DNA of 64,000 nt. Source: an uncultured Acidobacteriota bacterium. GTDB lineage: Bacteria; Acidobacteriota; Terriglobia; Bryobacterales; Bryobacteraceae. The position numbers and the translations under genes are program-made. The stretch spans positions 95,276 to 159,275 of the forward strand of contig CADEFT010000004.1 in assembly GCA_902826685.1 (NCBI GenBank), written 5' to 3'. The notes beneath the pieces were generated by a model. That model searched no databases, was not told the origin of the DNA, and saw nothing but the letters and a program-made list of their open reading frames with translations. Below are positions 34,331 to 42,833 of the stretch, in pieces. Each line of letters starts with the position of its first letter. Position 1 is the stretch's first letter.

Positions 34331-35647
34331 GTGCGTTTGTTGGTGGTAGAAGACGACCCCGCGGTGCGGGAAACGTTGATCACGTTTCTCGAGTGCGAAG
34401 GGTATGAAGTGGAGGCGGTGAGCTCCACGCATGAAGCGCTGGAGCGGTTGACGCGCGGCGAATATCCGGTTGTGATCAGCGATCTGTATGTCGATCAGAA
34501 AACCGGGCTCGACGTTCTGACCGCGGCGCGGGCGCAGAATCCCGCCTGCGCGGTGATTCTGATGAGCGGACGCGGCACGATGGAAACGGTGATGGCGGCG
34601 ACCAGGGGCGGCGCTTTCGACTATATCGCCAAGCCGTTCGAACTCGACACCATGCTTGAAGCGGTGAAGCGTGCCGAGGCCGCGGCGGCGGCGCCCGAAG
34701 AAGCCGGCGAAGGCGACGACGATATGCCGCAGACGGAGATGATCGGGTCGTCTCCGTTGATGGTGGATGTCTACAAGACCATCGCCAAAGTGGCCGATAC
34801 CGAAGCCACGGTTTTGATTCAAGGCGAAACCGGGACCGGCAAGGAACTGGTGGCGCGCATGATCCACAACCAAAGCAAGCGCGCCGCTGAGCCGTTTGTG
34901 GCGGTGGATTGCGCGGCGATTTCGCCATCGCTGCTTGAAAGCGAGCTGTTCGGGGCGTTGAAAGGCAGCTATACGGGGGCCGATCGCGACCGTGTGGGCG
35001 CGCTCGAAGCGGCGCACGGTGGAACGGCGTTTCTCGACGAGATCGGCGATATCGACTCCAATTTTCAGATGAGGCTGCTACGGTTTCTGCAGGAGCGCGA
35101 GGTGCGTCCGGTGGGCGCGGCGCGGGCCAAGAAAGTGGACGTGCGCGTGGTCTCGGCCACCAATCGCGACCTGGGCAAGCTGGTGGAAGAGGGGAAATTC
35201 CGCAGCGATCTGTTCTTCCGTTTGAATGCGATTCCCATCCGGCTGCCGCCGCTGCGCGACCGGCGCGGCGACGTGGAACTGCTCGCCCGGGAATTCGTGA
35301 AGCGCTACAACGGCAAGTACGGCATGCGCGGCGAGCTTACGAAATCCGGCCTGCGCGCGCTGCAGGAGTACGCCTGGCCGGGCAACGTGCGCCAGTTGCA
35401 GCACATGATGGAGCGATTGACGATTCTGGCGCCGCAGTATCGCATCGACGAGGCGGCGGTGCTCGAAGCGGTGTCGTCGACCACCAATCGCGAGACACCC
35501 ACGACCGAGACGCTGGCCGAGACGGAGATGGATCAGATCCGCAAGGTGCTGGCGGCGACCGGCGGCAACAAGAGCCGCGCGGCGAAGATTCTGGGCATTG
35601 AGCGGAAAACGCTCTACCGGAAGCTGGAGCGGATCGACGGCGGCTGA
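34331..35647 (+). CDS. NtrC-family sigma-54-dependent response regulator
   Basis: A 438-residue protein. I use GTG 34331, 7-8 nt after AAGGAG, giving a receiver that begins VRLLVVEDDP. The phosphoacceptor is Asp51 (VVISDLYVD). The AAA+ domain has Walker A GETGTGKE, Walker B AFLDEIGD and the sigma-54 contact loop as GSYTGA instead of the consensus GAFTGA. The C-terminal Fis-type HTH is GGNKSRAAKILGIERKTLYR. It pairs with the CHASE2 kinase 11 nt upstream and would drive sigma-54 promoters. The altered loop is conservative (Ala to Ser, Phe to Tyr). Confidence 0.94.
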   Translation: MRLLVVEDDPAVRETLITFLECEGYEVEAVSSTHEALERLTRGEYPVVISDLYVDQKTGLDVLTAARAQNPACAVILMSGRGTMETVMAATRGGAFDYIAKPFELDTMLEAVKRAEAAAAAPEEAGEGDDDMPQTEMIGSSPLMVDVYKTIAKVADTEATVLIQGETGTGKELVARMIHNQSKRAAEPFVAVDCAAISPSLLESELFGALKGSYTGADRDRVGALEAAHGGTAFLDEIGDIDSNFQMRLLRFLQEREVRPVGAARAKKVDVRVVSATNRDLGKLVEEGKFRSDLFFRLNAIPIRLPPLRDRRGDVELLAREFVKRYNGKYGMRGELTKSGLRALQEYAWPGNVRQLQHMMERLTILAPQYRIDEAAVLEAVSSTTNRETPTTETLAETEMDQIRKVLAATGGNKSRAAKILGIERKTLYRKLERIDGG

Positions 35648-35662
35648 GATTCGATTGCGCCG

Positions 35663-36052
35663 TTACCAGCGCTCGATTCGCAGACCGGGCACACGGCGGA
35701 ACTCGCCCACGTTGCGGGTGACCAGAATGCAGTCGTTGGCGCGGGCGATAGCGGCGATCAGGAGATCGTTGGCGCCGATGGGCGTGCCAGCGCGCTCCAG
35801 GTCCGCGCGGATCAGACCGTAGTGCGCGGCGGCCTTATCGTCGAACGGCAGGGAAGTAAAGGGAGCGAGAAGAGCTTCGAATCCTTCGAGGTTTTCCTGC
35901 ACGCGGGTGCTATGGCGGGCTCCATACTGCAACTCCGCGCCGACGATGCTGCAGGTGACGATGGTCGAGGGCTTAAATTGCTTCAGGCGGTCCTGGATCT
36001 CGCGGTCGCCCCTGGCAAGAGCGATCCAGATATTGGTATCCAGCAACCTCAA
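35663..36052 (-). CDS. VapC-family PIN-domain toxin
   Basis: A 129-residue protein. MRLLDTNIWIALARG supplies the first Asp, IVGAELQYGARH the Glu, PIGANDLLIAAIARANDCIL the third acid and LVTRNVGEFRRVPGL the last motif, so the four-part PIN nuclease site is intact. VapC toxins cut tRNA or rRNA. The start is a TTG at 36052, 2 nt after the antitoxin stop, consistent with coupled translation. A second TTG at 36046 is possible. Confidence 0.92.
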   Translation of the reverse strand: MRLLDTNIWIALARGDREIQDRLKQFKPSTIVTCSIVGAELQYGARHSTRVQENLEGFEALLAPFTSLPFDDKAAAHYGLIRADLERAGTPIGANDLLIAAIARANDCILVTRNVGEFRRVPGLRIERW

Positions 36053-36054
36053 AT

Positions 36055-36279
36055 TCAGTCCAGTCCTTCCACGGGTTCAGGCACAGGGTCCGCGGGAACG
36101 GCAATTTTCTCTTGCAGGAAACCGCAGGTCCGGCCGAAGTACCCGGCTGGCCAGGCATCGGATGGGTTTGGCGCCAGCAAGCTGACGACGAACCGGGACA
36201 AGGGCATACCGGCTTTTGCGGCCCGATCGCGAAGAGTCCTGGCGACTTCATCGGGAACATAGACGTTCAGTTGGGCCAT
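36055..36279 (-). CDS. VapB-like ribbon-helix-helix antitoxin
   Basis: A 74-residue protein. AQLNVYVPDEVARTLRDRAA is an RHH/CopG-type start, in which the first strand binds the operator and the following helices dimerise. The remainder (about 35-74) is acidic and Pro-rich, suited to covering a PIN toxin. I start at ATG 36279 rather than upstream codons because the RHH strand begins there. The ATG follows TATACT by 5 nt and lies beside a perfect palindrome, so it probably represses its own leaderless transcript. Confidence 0.82.
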   Translation of the reverse strand: MAQLNVYVPDEVARTLRDRAAKAGMPLSRFVVSLLAPNPSDAWPAGYFGRTCGFLQEKIAVPADPVPEPVEGLD

Positions 36280-36284
36280 GTCCA

Positions 36285-36313
36285 AGTATATCACGTATAC
36301 TCGCATATTTGAA
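36285..36313 (-). promoter_or_regulatory. VapBC promoter and operator palindrome
   Basis: On the minus strand TTCAAA (36313-36308) is followed after 17 nt by TATACT (36290-36285), 5 nt before the ATG. GTATA-TCACG-TATAC at 36286-36300 is a perfect inverted repeat overlapping the -10 box, the expected site for autorepression. Confidence 0.6.
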
Positions 36314-36367
36314 GCAGGGCATTTCCGATGAGAGTCCGTGTGCCGTTTCGGCACATTCTCTGTAGAC

Positions 36368-37138
36368 ATGCGATGCACCTTTCGTTGGCGGCCTTTCCGG
36401 CTGGCGGATCCGGAACAGACTCGGGAGCGGCGCTTGAAGCGCGCCCTACGGGCGGCGCGTGAAGTGCCTTACTATCAGTCGCGATTGAGCCAATTGAATG
36501 ACTGGCGGGATACGCCGTTGCTGCCGCTGGGCGACTTTCTGGGCAATCCGGTGGCATTCCATCATCACAGCCTGGTGCGGCGACAGCCGGTATTCCAGTC
36601 GCCGCTGGCGGATGCCGGGAAGGTGGCGGTGCTGGGGACGGGGTTCCTGGATACCGATCAGGTGCGGACGTTCCGTTTCGACTGGGAAGAGGAACTGGCC
36701 GCCTATCGTCCCGATACGATTGCGGGACCGCTGGACCGGGTCAGGAAGATCGCCATCGATATGTATGCGGGCCGTCTTACGCTGCCAGCGCTTGAACGGG
36801 CGGTCGTCGTATTCACCGGGCTTCGGGACGGGATGATGGGACCTGGCGATCGCGACCTGCTCTGGAAGGCGTTCCGGGTTCCGGTGTATGAGCAGCTTCA
36901 AGGCTTCAACCGCGAGGCGCTGGCTTCGGAATGCGACGCCCATGAAGGTTTGCACGTGGAGACTCCCAACGCCGTGTTCGAGCCGAACCAGGGGGAGCGT
37001 CTGCTGCTGACTGGCGTGGGCGGCACCGAGTATGCGTTTCTGCGGCTGGCCACGGGGTTGGCGGCGAAGATCGAAGGCGGCACCTGCGGCTGCGGCTGGA
37101 CGGGGCCGCGCTTGATGGGACTACGCGCGGCGCGATAG
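36368..37138 (+). CDS. PaaK/phenylacetate-CoA-ligase-like remnant lacking the nucleotide loop
   Basis: A 256-residue protein. The start LKRALRAAREVPYYQSRLSQ and the end RLLLTGVGGTEYAFLRLATG, AAKIEGGTCGCGWTGPRL align in order with the beginning and the IRYRTGD-type region of PaaK-like adenylate-forming ligases (normally about 430 residues). The Ser/Thr/Gly-rich AMP loop expected in between is absent, and the YRTGD core reads LRLATGL. It is therefore a shrunken homologue, either inactive or re-purposed. It has no operon partner: VapBC is divergent on its left, a hypothetical convergent on its right. The family link is recognition from patterns only. Confidence 0.6.
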   Translation: MRCTFRWRPFRLADPEQTRERRLKRALRAAREVPYYQSRLSQLNDWRDTPLLPLGDFLGNPVAFHHHSLVRRQPVFQSPLADAGKVAVLGTGFLDTDQVRTFRFDWEEELAAYRPDTIAGPLDRVRKIAIDMYAGRLTLPALERAVVVFTGLRDGMMGPGDRDLLWKAFRVPVYEQLQGFNREALASECDAHEGLHVETPNAVFEPNQGERLLLTGVGGTEYAFLRLATGLAAKIEGGTCGCGWTGPRLMGLRAAR

Positions 37139-37148
37139 AAGACGCGGC

Positions 37149-37805
37149 TCAGGCGGGATTTGACTGGACCATGGCTCGCCCCCTCGACCCGGCCGCGTAA
37201 GGACGGCGCATCGCGGGGTCGAGCGGCCGCAGCAGAAGCTCCGGATCCTCGCCGATGGCGGCACAGGCTTGAGCGACACCGGCAATGAGCGGAACGGTGC
37301 CGTTGTAGTTGGGGAAGACGCCATGCATCCGGTGCAGCCTGCCATAGTCGGCGCTGCGCCAGAACCCGGTGTCATCCTCAACATCCAGATCGCGCAGGAA
37401 TCGCATTTTCATGCGCCGCAGCAGCAGCAGAATCAGAACGTGCGTACCCGGATGTTCGGTCTTCACCCAGGGCGTGGATTCCAGGTAATAGGTTTCGGAC
37501 GCGGCGGGATTTGACAACAATTGACGTGGAATTTCCGTGTATTGCGCCAGTTCACCCTTGCGATTGAAGGTGACCGGGAAAGGGCCGGCGCCGGGGCCGG
37601 TCAGTTGCACGCCGCATACTTCCTCTTCGACAAGCGGCGGCTGGTGGACGGATGGGTCCTGGGAGATTACGATGCCCGTGACCGGATAGACGACCTCCTG
37701 GCAGGGCCACCCCCAACTGACGGCGCTGCGCCGCAGATCCTCGAGCAGCAGATCGCGCTGGTGCGGGTGGGCGAGGGATCCTCGATAAGCGATCACGATT
37801 GCCAT
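37149..37805 (-). CDS. Hypothetical 218-residue protein
   Basis: I start at ATG 37805 (MAIVIAYRGSLAHPHQRDLL) because the frame upstream runs antisense into the PadR gene. The product shows EDLRRSAVSWGWPCQEVVYP early and FNRKGELAQYTEIPRQLLSN in the middle. A C-terminal motif GFWRSADYGRLHRMHGVFPN follows. I know no domain with these features. There is no signal peptide or membrane segment. It lies 101 nt downstream of PadR on the same strand and could be in the permease-PadR transcript. Its ribosome site is poor, so the start is uncertain. Confidence 0.6.
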   Translation of the reverse strand: MAIVIAYRGSLAHPHQRDLLLEDLRRSAVSWGWPCQEVVYPVTGIVISQDPSVHQPPLVEEEVCGVQLTGPGAGPFPVTFNRKGELAQYTEIPRQLLSNPAASETYYLESTPWVKTEHPGTHVLILLLLRRMKMRFLRDLDVEDDTGFWRSADYGRLHRMHGVFPNYNGTVPLIAGVAQACAAIGEDPELLLRPLDPAMRRPYAAGSRGRAMVQSNPA

Positions 37806-37906
37806 AAATCCGTTTACAGCAATTAGTGGGAGGAGGGCGGGAAAGTTCTCAGGAAAAGTCTGGTGAAATGGGTGAATTGTTTTGCGGCCATCGAGTCCGT
37901 GCCGGC

Positions 37907-38263
37907 TTATCCAGCTTCCTCTTCCGGCATCCGAAGAATCGCGCCGACTGCATCGGAGAGCCGCTTCCAACTCCCGGTTCCCTCTTCGAGCCGCTTGCGC
38001 CCGAGACCGGTGAGGCGGTAGAACTTCGCCTCGCGTCCGCTTTCGGATTCCCCCCATTCCGCCGCGATGATGCCCTTGTTCTCCAGGCGGTGGAGAGCGG
38101 GATAAAGCGAGCCGCCTGGCACTTGAATCACGGAATTCGAGATCTGTTGAAGGCGTTGGGCGATCGCGTAGCCATGTACAGGACCGAGCGCGATGGCCTT
38201 GAGCAGCAGGATGTCGAGCGTTCCTTGCGGCAGGCCGGATTTTTGCGGAGCGGGCTTCTTCAT
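37907..38263 (-). CDS. PadR-family transcriptional regulator, acidobacterial type
   Basis: A 118-residue winged-helix protein. KSGLPQGTLDILLLKAIALG, PVHGYAIAQRLQQISNSVIQ and VPGGSLYPALHRLENKGIIA are the PadR HTH and wing; EWGESESGREAKFYRLTGLG completes the wing. TGLGRKRLEEGTGSWKRLSD is the C-terminal dimer helix. The sequence matches the acidobacterial PadR group (TIGR03433) that accompanies ADOP permeases. Here it lies 6 nt downstream of the permease, rather than the upstream position I would expect. It probably represses the permease operon in response to a ligand. Confidence 0.92.
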   Translation of the reverse strand: MKKPAPQKSGLPQGTLDILLLKAIALGPVHGYAIAQRLQQISNSVIQVPGGSLYPALHRLENKGIIAAEWGESESGREAKFYRLTGLGRKRLEEGTGSWKRLSDAVGAILRMPEEEAG

Positions 38264-38269
38264 GATTTT

Positions 38270-40855
38270 TCAGTTCTCCCGGAGCGCTTCAATGGCGTCG
38301 ACTCTCGATGCACGGAGAGAAGGCAAACCGATCGCCAGCATGGACACGACTCCGATCAATGCGGCAACCAGCGCCAGTACCGCGGGCTCCAGCAAGCGAA
38401 CACCGTAGAGGTGATGTTCGATAAGCGGCCTCATCAGGGCGGACAGCGCCAACCCGGTAAGGACGCCGGCGGCAATGAGCGCCAGTCCGTGGGCCAGGAA
38501 CTGCCGGAAGATCTGCGCCGGACGGCTGCCGACGGCAAGCCGGATGCCGATCTCGCGGCGCCGCTGTGCCACTAGGAAGGCCAGCAAGCCGTACACTCCG
38601 ATCGCCGTGAGCAGCACGGCCACACCCGCAAACACCACGACGATTGTGCGCGCGGTGCGCCGGGCGCTCAGTGTCATCTCGAGCCGCTCAGACATCGTAC
38701 GCATTTCGAATAAGGCCGCGCCGGGCGCGACTCGCGCGAAGGCGGCGCGGAAAGAGTCGGCCGATGCCGCGCCGCCGCGCCAGACCATGCTCACTGCCCG
38801 GGTTGGGCTTTGCGCCCACGGACGATAGTAGATTCCATTCGGATTTCCCGTTCCGGCCAGATTCTCGAGCCGCACCGAACGAACCACTCCCACTACGGTA
38901 AGACGATCCTTCGGAACCACGTTTGGGAAGAACATCTGGCGGCCGACCGGGCTTTGACCGGGCCAAAAACGCCTGGCGAGGCGTTCGTCGACAATGATGA
39001 CCAGCGGGGCCTCGGCGGTATCGCGCGCGTCGAACAGCCGCCCTTCGAGCGGCTGCATGTCGAGCGATTCGAGATAGCCGGGAGCCACCCGCATCGAGAT
39101 CGGCGAAATGACCGACTCTCCTGGCTTCATCGTGTACCCCTCCGCGAAAATGACGCTGTCGTCGTAACCGGCCGATAGCGGAAGGTGGCTTCCGGCGCCC
39201 GCTCGTTCGACACCGGGCGCCGTTCGCAGCGTCTCAAGGACGCGGTCCATTGCGGCGCGCTGCTGCGGCGCTTGCGCGTAGGAGCCTGGCGGCAGGTAGG
39301 TCGAGGCGGTCCAAACGCCGTCGACGCGGTAACCGGGCTCGACGCGGAGTAGTTCATGAATGCTCGAAACCAGCACACCGGCGCCATTGAGAAGGGCAAA
39401 CGCAAGCGCGGCCTGCACGACGACAAACACGCCGCGCAGCCGTCCATGCTGTGCCGTGTGCCCCCGGGATGCGGCGCGCATGCCGTTCACCAGTTCAACT
39501 TTGCGGGCCGGCCAAAGCGATACCAGGCCGATGAAGGTGCCCGCCAGCACCGCGCCCAGAAGGCCGCAGGCTAACACGGCGGGTGAGGCGGTGATGGCCG
39601 AAGCGCCGGGCAACAGATCGTGGTCGAAGCGCTGCGTGGCCCAGACTCCGAGCGCCGCTCCGATCGCCCCGCCGAACAGCGCCGGAATGATGCCGTCGGC
39701 GAGCGCGCGCCGCACTACGTCGGTCCGCGTGGCGCCGAGCGACAGTCGCGTAGCCAATTCCGGCAGCAGCGTGTGTGCGCGCGCCAAAGCCAGGCCCGCC
39801 AGGTTCGCCGCGCCCACCAACATAACGAGAACGGCCCCGGCCCATAGCAGAAGGAGACTGGACCCGGCCTTTCGCGTAATCCACGCCTGAAGCTTCTCCA
39901 CCCGTGTGTAGAACCCAGCGTCGACGATGAATTTTTTGATGCCGGGTATATCCTCCAGCACCCGGATATTGATCGCGTTCACCTGCGCACGCGCCTGCTC
40001 CACCGTTGCACCGTCCCTCAGGCGCGCGATGTAGCGGTAGCGGTTCCCATGACGCCCGCGTTCTTGCCCGGTGAGTACCATGGGCACGAAAAAGCGCACC
40101 TCCGGATCGAGAAAGCGAAATCCCGCCGGCAATATTCCCGAAACGGTGTGGGGCACGCCATTGATCCGGATCGATTGGCCCAGCGGATCGCCCGCCGCGA
40201 AAGCCTCCCGCGCGAATCCGTGAGTGAGCACCGCGACGCCCGAATTTCCCGCGCTCATTTCGCCGGCGGTGAAAAGCCGTCCCCGCTCCGGCTGCACGCG
40301 CAACACCTCGAAAAGCCAAGCCGTAGCCATCATGCCGCGCATCTGCGTGACCGCGCCGCCCTGGTCCACGGGCTGATTGACGAATTGGTATAGCGCGTGA
40401 GACGCGATGGCCGGCATCGCGTCCCTGCGATCGAAGTAGTCGCCCGACGCGGTGGCGTCCTGGTCGGCTACGCCTGCCTTGGGATACAGGTTCGTCATGA
40501 TCACCAGCCGGTCCGCCTGAGGAAACGGCAGTGGCCGGATCAGCAGCGAGTCCACCACGGCGTAGACCGCCGTATTCACGCCAACGCAGATGGCGACCGT
40601 GGCGATCATGGTGGCGCTGAGTACCGGGCTCCGCCGCATGGCGCGCAGCGAGAACCGGCAATCGGCGGACAACCGCTCCGCCCAGCGCCACCGGCGCACG
40701 TCGTCGCACTGCTCGCGGACCTGGTCCAACCCGCCGAACTCGAGCCGCACCTGGCGGCGGGCCTCCTCTTCCGGAACTCCGGACTTCCTCAAGGCGGCGA
40801 CTCTTTCGTCTATGTGGAACTGCAGTTCCTTCGGCGTCTGGGAATTTCGAGCCAT
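38270..40855 (-). CDS. ADOP-family orphan ABC permease (FtsX/MacB-like)
   Basis: An 861-residue membrane protein. The N-terminal 70 residues (LQFHIDERVAALRKSGVPEE, ARRQVRLEFGGLDQVREQCD) are the soluble domain typical of ADOP proteins. Two duplicated halves follow, each with a MacB-type periplasmic domain and FtsX helices; the last reads AYGLLAFLVAQ-like VYGLLAFLVAQRRREIGIRL. I place the start at ATG 40855, since upstream codons precede the conserved domain. No ABC ATPase gene is adjacent, as usual for ADOP (TIGR03434). It may export peptides or lipids or act mechanically, but the role is unknown. Confidence 0.92.
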   Translation of the reverse strand: MARNSQTPKELQFHIDERVAALRKSGVPEEEARRQVRLEFGGLDQVREQCDDVRRWRWAERLSADCRFSLRAMRRSPVLSATMIATVAICVGVNTAVYAVVDSLLIRPLPFPQADRLVIMTNLYPKAGVADQDATASGDYFDRRDAMPAIASHALYQFVNQPVDQGGAVTQMRGMMATAWLFEVLRVQPERGRLFTAGEMSAGNSGVAVLTHGFAREAFAAGDPLGQSIRINGVPHTVSGILPAGFRFLDPEVRFFVPMVLTGQERGRHGNRYRYIARLRDGATVEQARAQVNAINIRVLEDIPGIKKFIVDAGFYTRVEKLQAWITRKAGSSLLLLWAGAVLVMLVGAANLAGLALARAHTLLPELATRLSLGATRTDVVRRALADGIIPALFGGAIGAALGVWATQRFDHDLLPGASAITASPAVLACGLLGAVLAGTFIGLVSLWPARKVELVNGMRAASRGHTAQHGRLRGVFVVVQAALAFALLNGAGVLVSSIHELLRVEPGYRVDGVWTASTYLPPGSYAQAPQQRAAMDRVLETLRTAPGVERAGAGSHLPLSAGYDDSVIFAEGYTMKPGESVISPISMRVAPGYLESLDMQPLEGRLFDARDTAEAPLVIIVDERLARRFWPGQSPVGRQMFFPNVVPKDRLTVVGVVRSVRLENLAGTGNPNGIYYRPWAQSPTRAVSMVWRGGAASADSFRAAFARVAPGAALFEMRTMSERLEMTLSARRTARTIVVVFAGVAVLLTAIGVYGLLAFLVAQRRREIGIRLAVGSRPAQIFRQFLAHGLALIAAGVLTGLALSALMRPLIEHHLYGVRLLEPAVLALVAALIGVVSMLAIGLPSLRASRVDAIEALREN

Positions 40856-40952
40856 GTCGAGATGCCTTTTACTTCTACCTATTAACCTAGCGCAGGACAG
40901 GTAGAAGGGCAAGGCATGGTGGAACGGCATCGCCAAATTCAGAAATGTAGGA

Positions 40953-40971
40953 TATACTCCATATATGGAGT
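40953..40971 (+). promoter_or_regulatory. -10 box and 16-bp palindromic operator over the antitoxin start
   Basis: TATACT (40953-40958) runs into the perfect palindrome ACTCCATATATGGAGT (40956-40971), whose right half contains the ATG at 40965. Binding there would block both promoter opening and any ribosome. Confidence 0.65.
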
Positions 40972-41420
40972 CGTGGATCCGCCGCCCCAAACCCGCCGTT
41001 ACGCCCGGGCCCGAGATCGTTCCCGCCGGCCAGCGGCGCGACCCGAAGATCCGGAAAGCGATGTCGGCGCCCGCCATGCGCACCTTCTTTCGCCTGGCCG
41101 AAGCCTGGAAGCTGACCAATGAGGAACAACGCGGGCTGCTTGGATGGCCGCCGGAATCGACGTTCTTCAAATACAAGGCGGGCCACGTGGGCACGCTGTC
41201 CTACGACCTGCTGATGCGCCTCTCGCTGCTACTGGGCATCTACAAGGGCCTGCATATTCTGTATCCGGAACCCGAACTGGCCGATGGGTGGGTGCGGCTG
41301 CCCAACAGCAATCCGCTATTCGGCGGGCATCCGGCGCTGGTGCTGATGATCGAAGGCGGCATGGATGGGTTGCAACAGGTGCGGCGGCTGCTCGATGGAC
41401 GCCGGGGCGGCTGGAACTGA
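40965..41420 (+). CDS. Xre/MbcA/ParS-family antitoxin
   Basis: A 151-residue protein. The N-terminal part carries an HTH-like region (FRLAEAWKLTNEEQRGLLGW, then STFFKYKAGHVGTLSYDLLM) and the C-terminus is the DUF2384/toxin-binding fold (NPLFGGHPALVLMIEGGMDG, LQQVRRLLDGRRGGW). This combination pairs with RES toxins. Its TGA overlaps the RES start (TGATG). The start codon lies inside a 16-bp palindrome and 6 nt after TATACT, so autorepression and a leaderless transcript are likely. Confidence 0.92.
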   Translation: MESWIRRPKPAVTPGPEIVPAGQRRDPKIRKAMSAPAMRTFFRLAEAWKLTNEEQRGLLGWPPESTFFKYKAGHVGTLSYDLLMRLSLLLGIYKGLHILYPEPELADGWVRLPNSNPLFGGHPALVLMIEGGMDGLQQVRRLLDGRRGGWN

Positions 41421-42088
41421 TGGCGCCGGAGACCGGAGTCCGGCTGAAGAAGACGAGCCGGCTGATTCCCAGCCGCTATCCGTCGCGCGGCATTCTGGAT
41501 GCGATCGCGGCGCCCGAAGATCTGGCACTGATGTTCGAACTCGAAGGCTGGTCGAACGACCGGATTTCGGCCGAGTTGGAGGTGCTGCACCGGGTGCCAC
41601 GGGAGGAATGGGTGGCCGGGCGTCCGATGGCGAGCGTAGTGATGGCGGCCTACTGCCATCCCAAGCCCGGCGGTGGACGGTTCAACGGCTCCGGCCGCGG
41701 CGCCTGGTATGCGGCGCTTTCGCTTGAAACGGCGCATGCCGAGGTGATCTATCACCGCACCAGGGAACTGATGGAGATCGGGCTGCGGGAGACGCGGCTC
41801 GAGATGTGTCTGTATCACGCCGATTTCGAGGCGGCCTTTCACGACATCCGCGCGGAGGGGACGCCGGAAGCTTTGCACGACCCGGAAAGCTATCGCGCGT
41901 CGCAGGCGTTCGGACAGGAACTGCTGGAGGCGGGTTCGAACGGTATTCTCTATCGCAGCGTGCGGCACCGGGGCGGCGAATGCCTGGTGTGTTTCCGGCC
42001 GCGGCTGGTGCTGAACGTGCGTACCGGCGGCTATTTCGAGTATCGTTGGCGCGGCGGCCGGCGGCCGGATATCAGGAAACTGGCGTAG
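41420..42088 (+). CDS. RES-domain toxin (NAD-degrading type)
   Basis: A 222-residue protein. The RES signature residues are visible: Arg in GGGRFNGSGRGAWYAALS, Glu in LETAHAEVIYHRTREL and Ser in GILYRSVRHRGGECLVCFRP. RES toxins are ADP-ribosyltransferase-like and degrade NAD+ or modify proteins. I start at ATG 41420 inside the antitoxin stop codon; the frame upstream is antisense-free but codes only the shadow of the antitoxin. The N-terminal 100 residues are longer than in minimal RES toxins. The 3' end overlaps the opposite TPR gene by 17 nt. Confidence 0.92.
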   Translation: MAPETGVRLKKTSRLIPSRYPSRGILDAIAAPEDLALMFELEGWSNDRISAELEVLHRVPREEWVAGRPMASVVMAAYCHPKPGGGRFNGSGRGAWYAALSLETAHAEVIYHRTRELMEIGLRETRLEMCLYHADFEAAFHDIRAEGTPEALHDPESYRASQAFGQELLEAGSNGILYRSVRHRGGECLVCFRPRLVLNVRTGGYFEYRWRGGRRPDIRKLA

Positions 42089-42782
42089 AGGCGGTGATGG
42101 CGCCGGCGGCGAGATGGCCGTAGTATCCATCCGGATCCACCTGCCGGGCGTTTTCAAATGCCAGCATCGCCTGATCCTGATTCTTCAAAGCCAGATGAGC
42201 CTGGCCGATGCGCCACCAGCCACCGGCGCGGGCCGGCTTCGATCGCACACGGCCCACCTGGCGCGTGGCATTTTCGAGCGTCGCCGAAGCCTCGGCGAAA
42301 CGTTTGTTGCCCGCCAGAAGCCGCGCCCGGCTGGCCTGGACATAGACGAAATCGCGCGGATTCCGGCGGCGCAATCCGTGTTCTTCGCCCGTCACCTTCC
42401 AGGCGTGATCGAGCACGGCGCGAGCCGCATCGAGATTGCCGCAATCGAGTTCAAGGGCCGCGAGATCGCCATGCACGGGCACCATTCCGGGATCGATTTC
42501 GAGGGCGGTGCGGTACATGGTGGCGCCCTCGGGCTTGCGGCCGAGTGCCACCAGGGCCGAGCCAAGCGCCCATAGAGTGGCCGCTTCCTCCCGGCCTTCC
42601 GATTCCGCCAGACTGCGGCGCAGTTCGTGCTCGGCCTCCTGGGCGCGGCCCGCCATCAGCAGAACCGTGCCGAGCGTGGCGCGCAGACGGGACTCGGCCA
42701 GCTTCCAGCGCAGCAGGAACCGGCAGCGGCCCAGGGCTTCGTCGTAGCGTGCTTCTTCGAGCGAACGGCGGATCCAGAACAT
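42072..42782 (-). CDS. TPR-like repeat protein
   Basis: A 236-residue protein starting MFWIRRSLEEARYDEALGRC, with no signal peptide. Helix pairs LRATLGTVLLMAGRAQEAEH, LWALGSALVALGRKPEGATM and RIGQAHLALKNQDQAMLAFE are TPR units; the middle section is less regular. It lies 51 nt downstream of the second ADOP permease on the same strand, so co-transcription is possible. Its last 17 bases overlap the RES gene. Confidence 0.82.
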   Translation of the reverse strand: MFWIRRSLEEARYDEALGRCRFLLRWKLAESRLRATLGTVLLMAGRAQEAEHELRRSLAESEGREEAATLWALGSALVALGRKPEGATMYRTALEIDPGMVPVHGDLAALELDCGNLDAARAVLDHAWKVTGEEHGLRRRNPRDFVYVQASRARLLAGNKRFAEASATLENATRQVGRVRSKPARAGGWWRIGQAHLALKNQDQAMLAFENARQVDPDGYYGHLAAGAITASTPVS

Positions 42783-42833
42783 GGCGTTTGCTTTACCTAT
42801 CGGAGGTAAGGCGCGATTGCTTTAGATCTCAGG

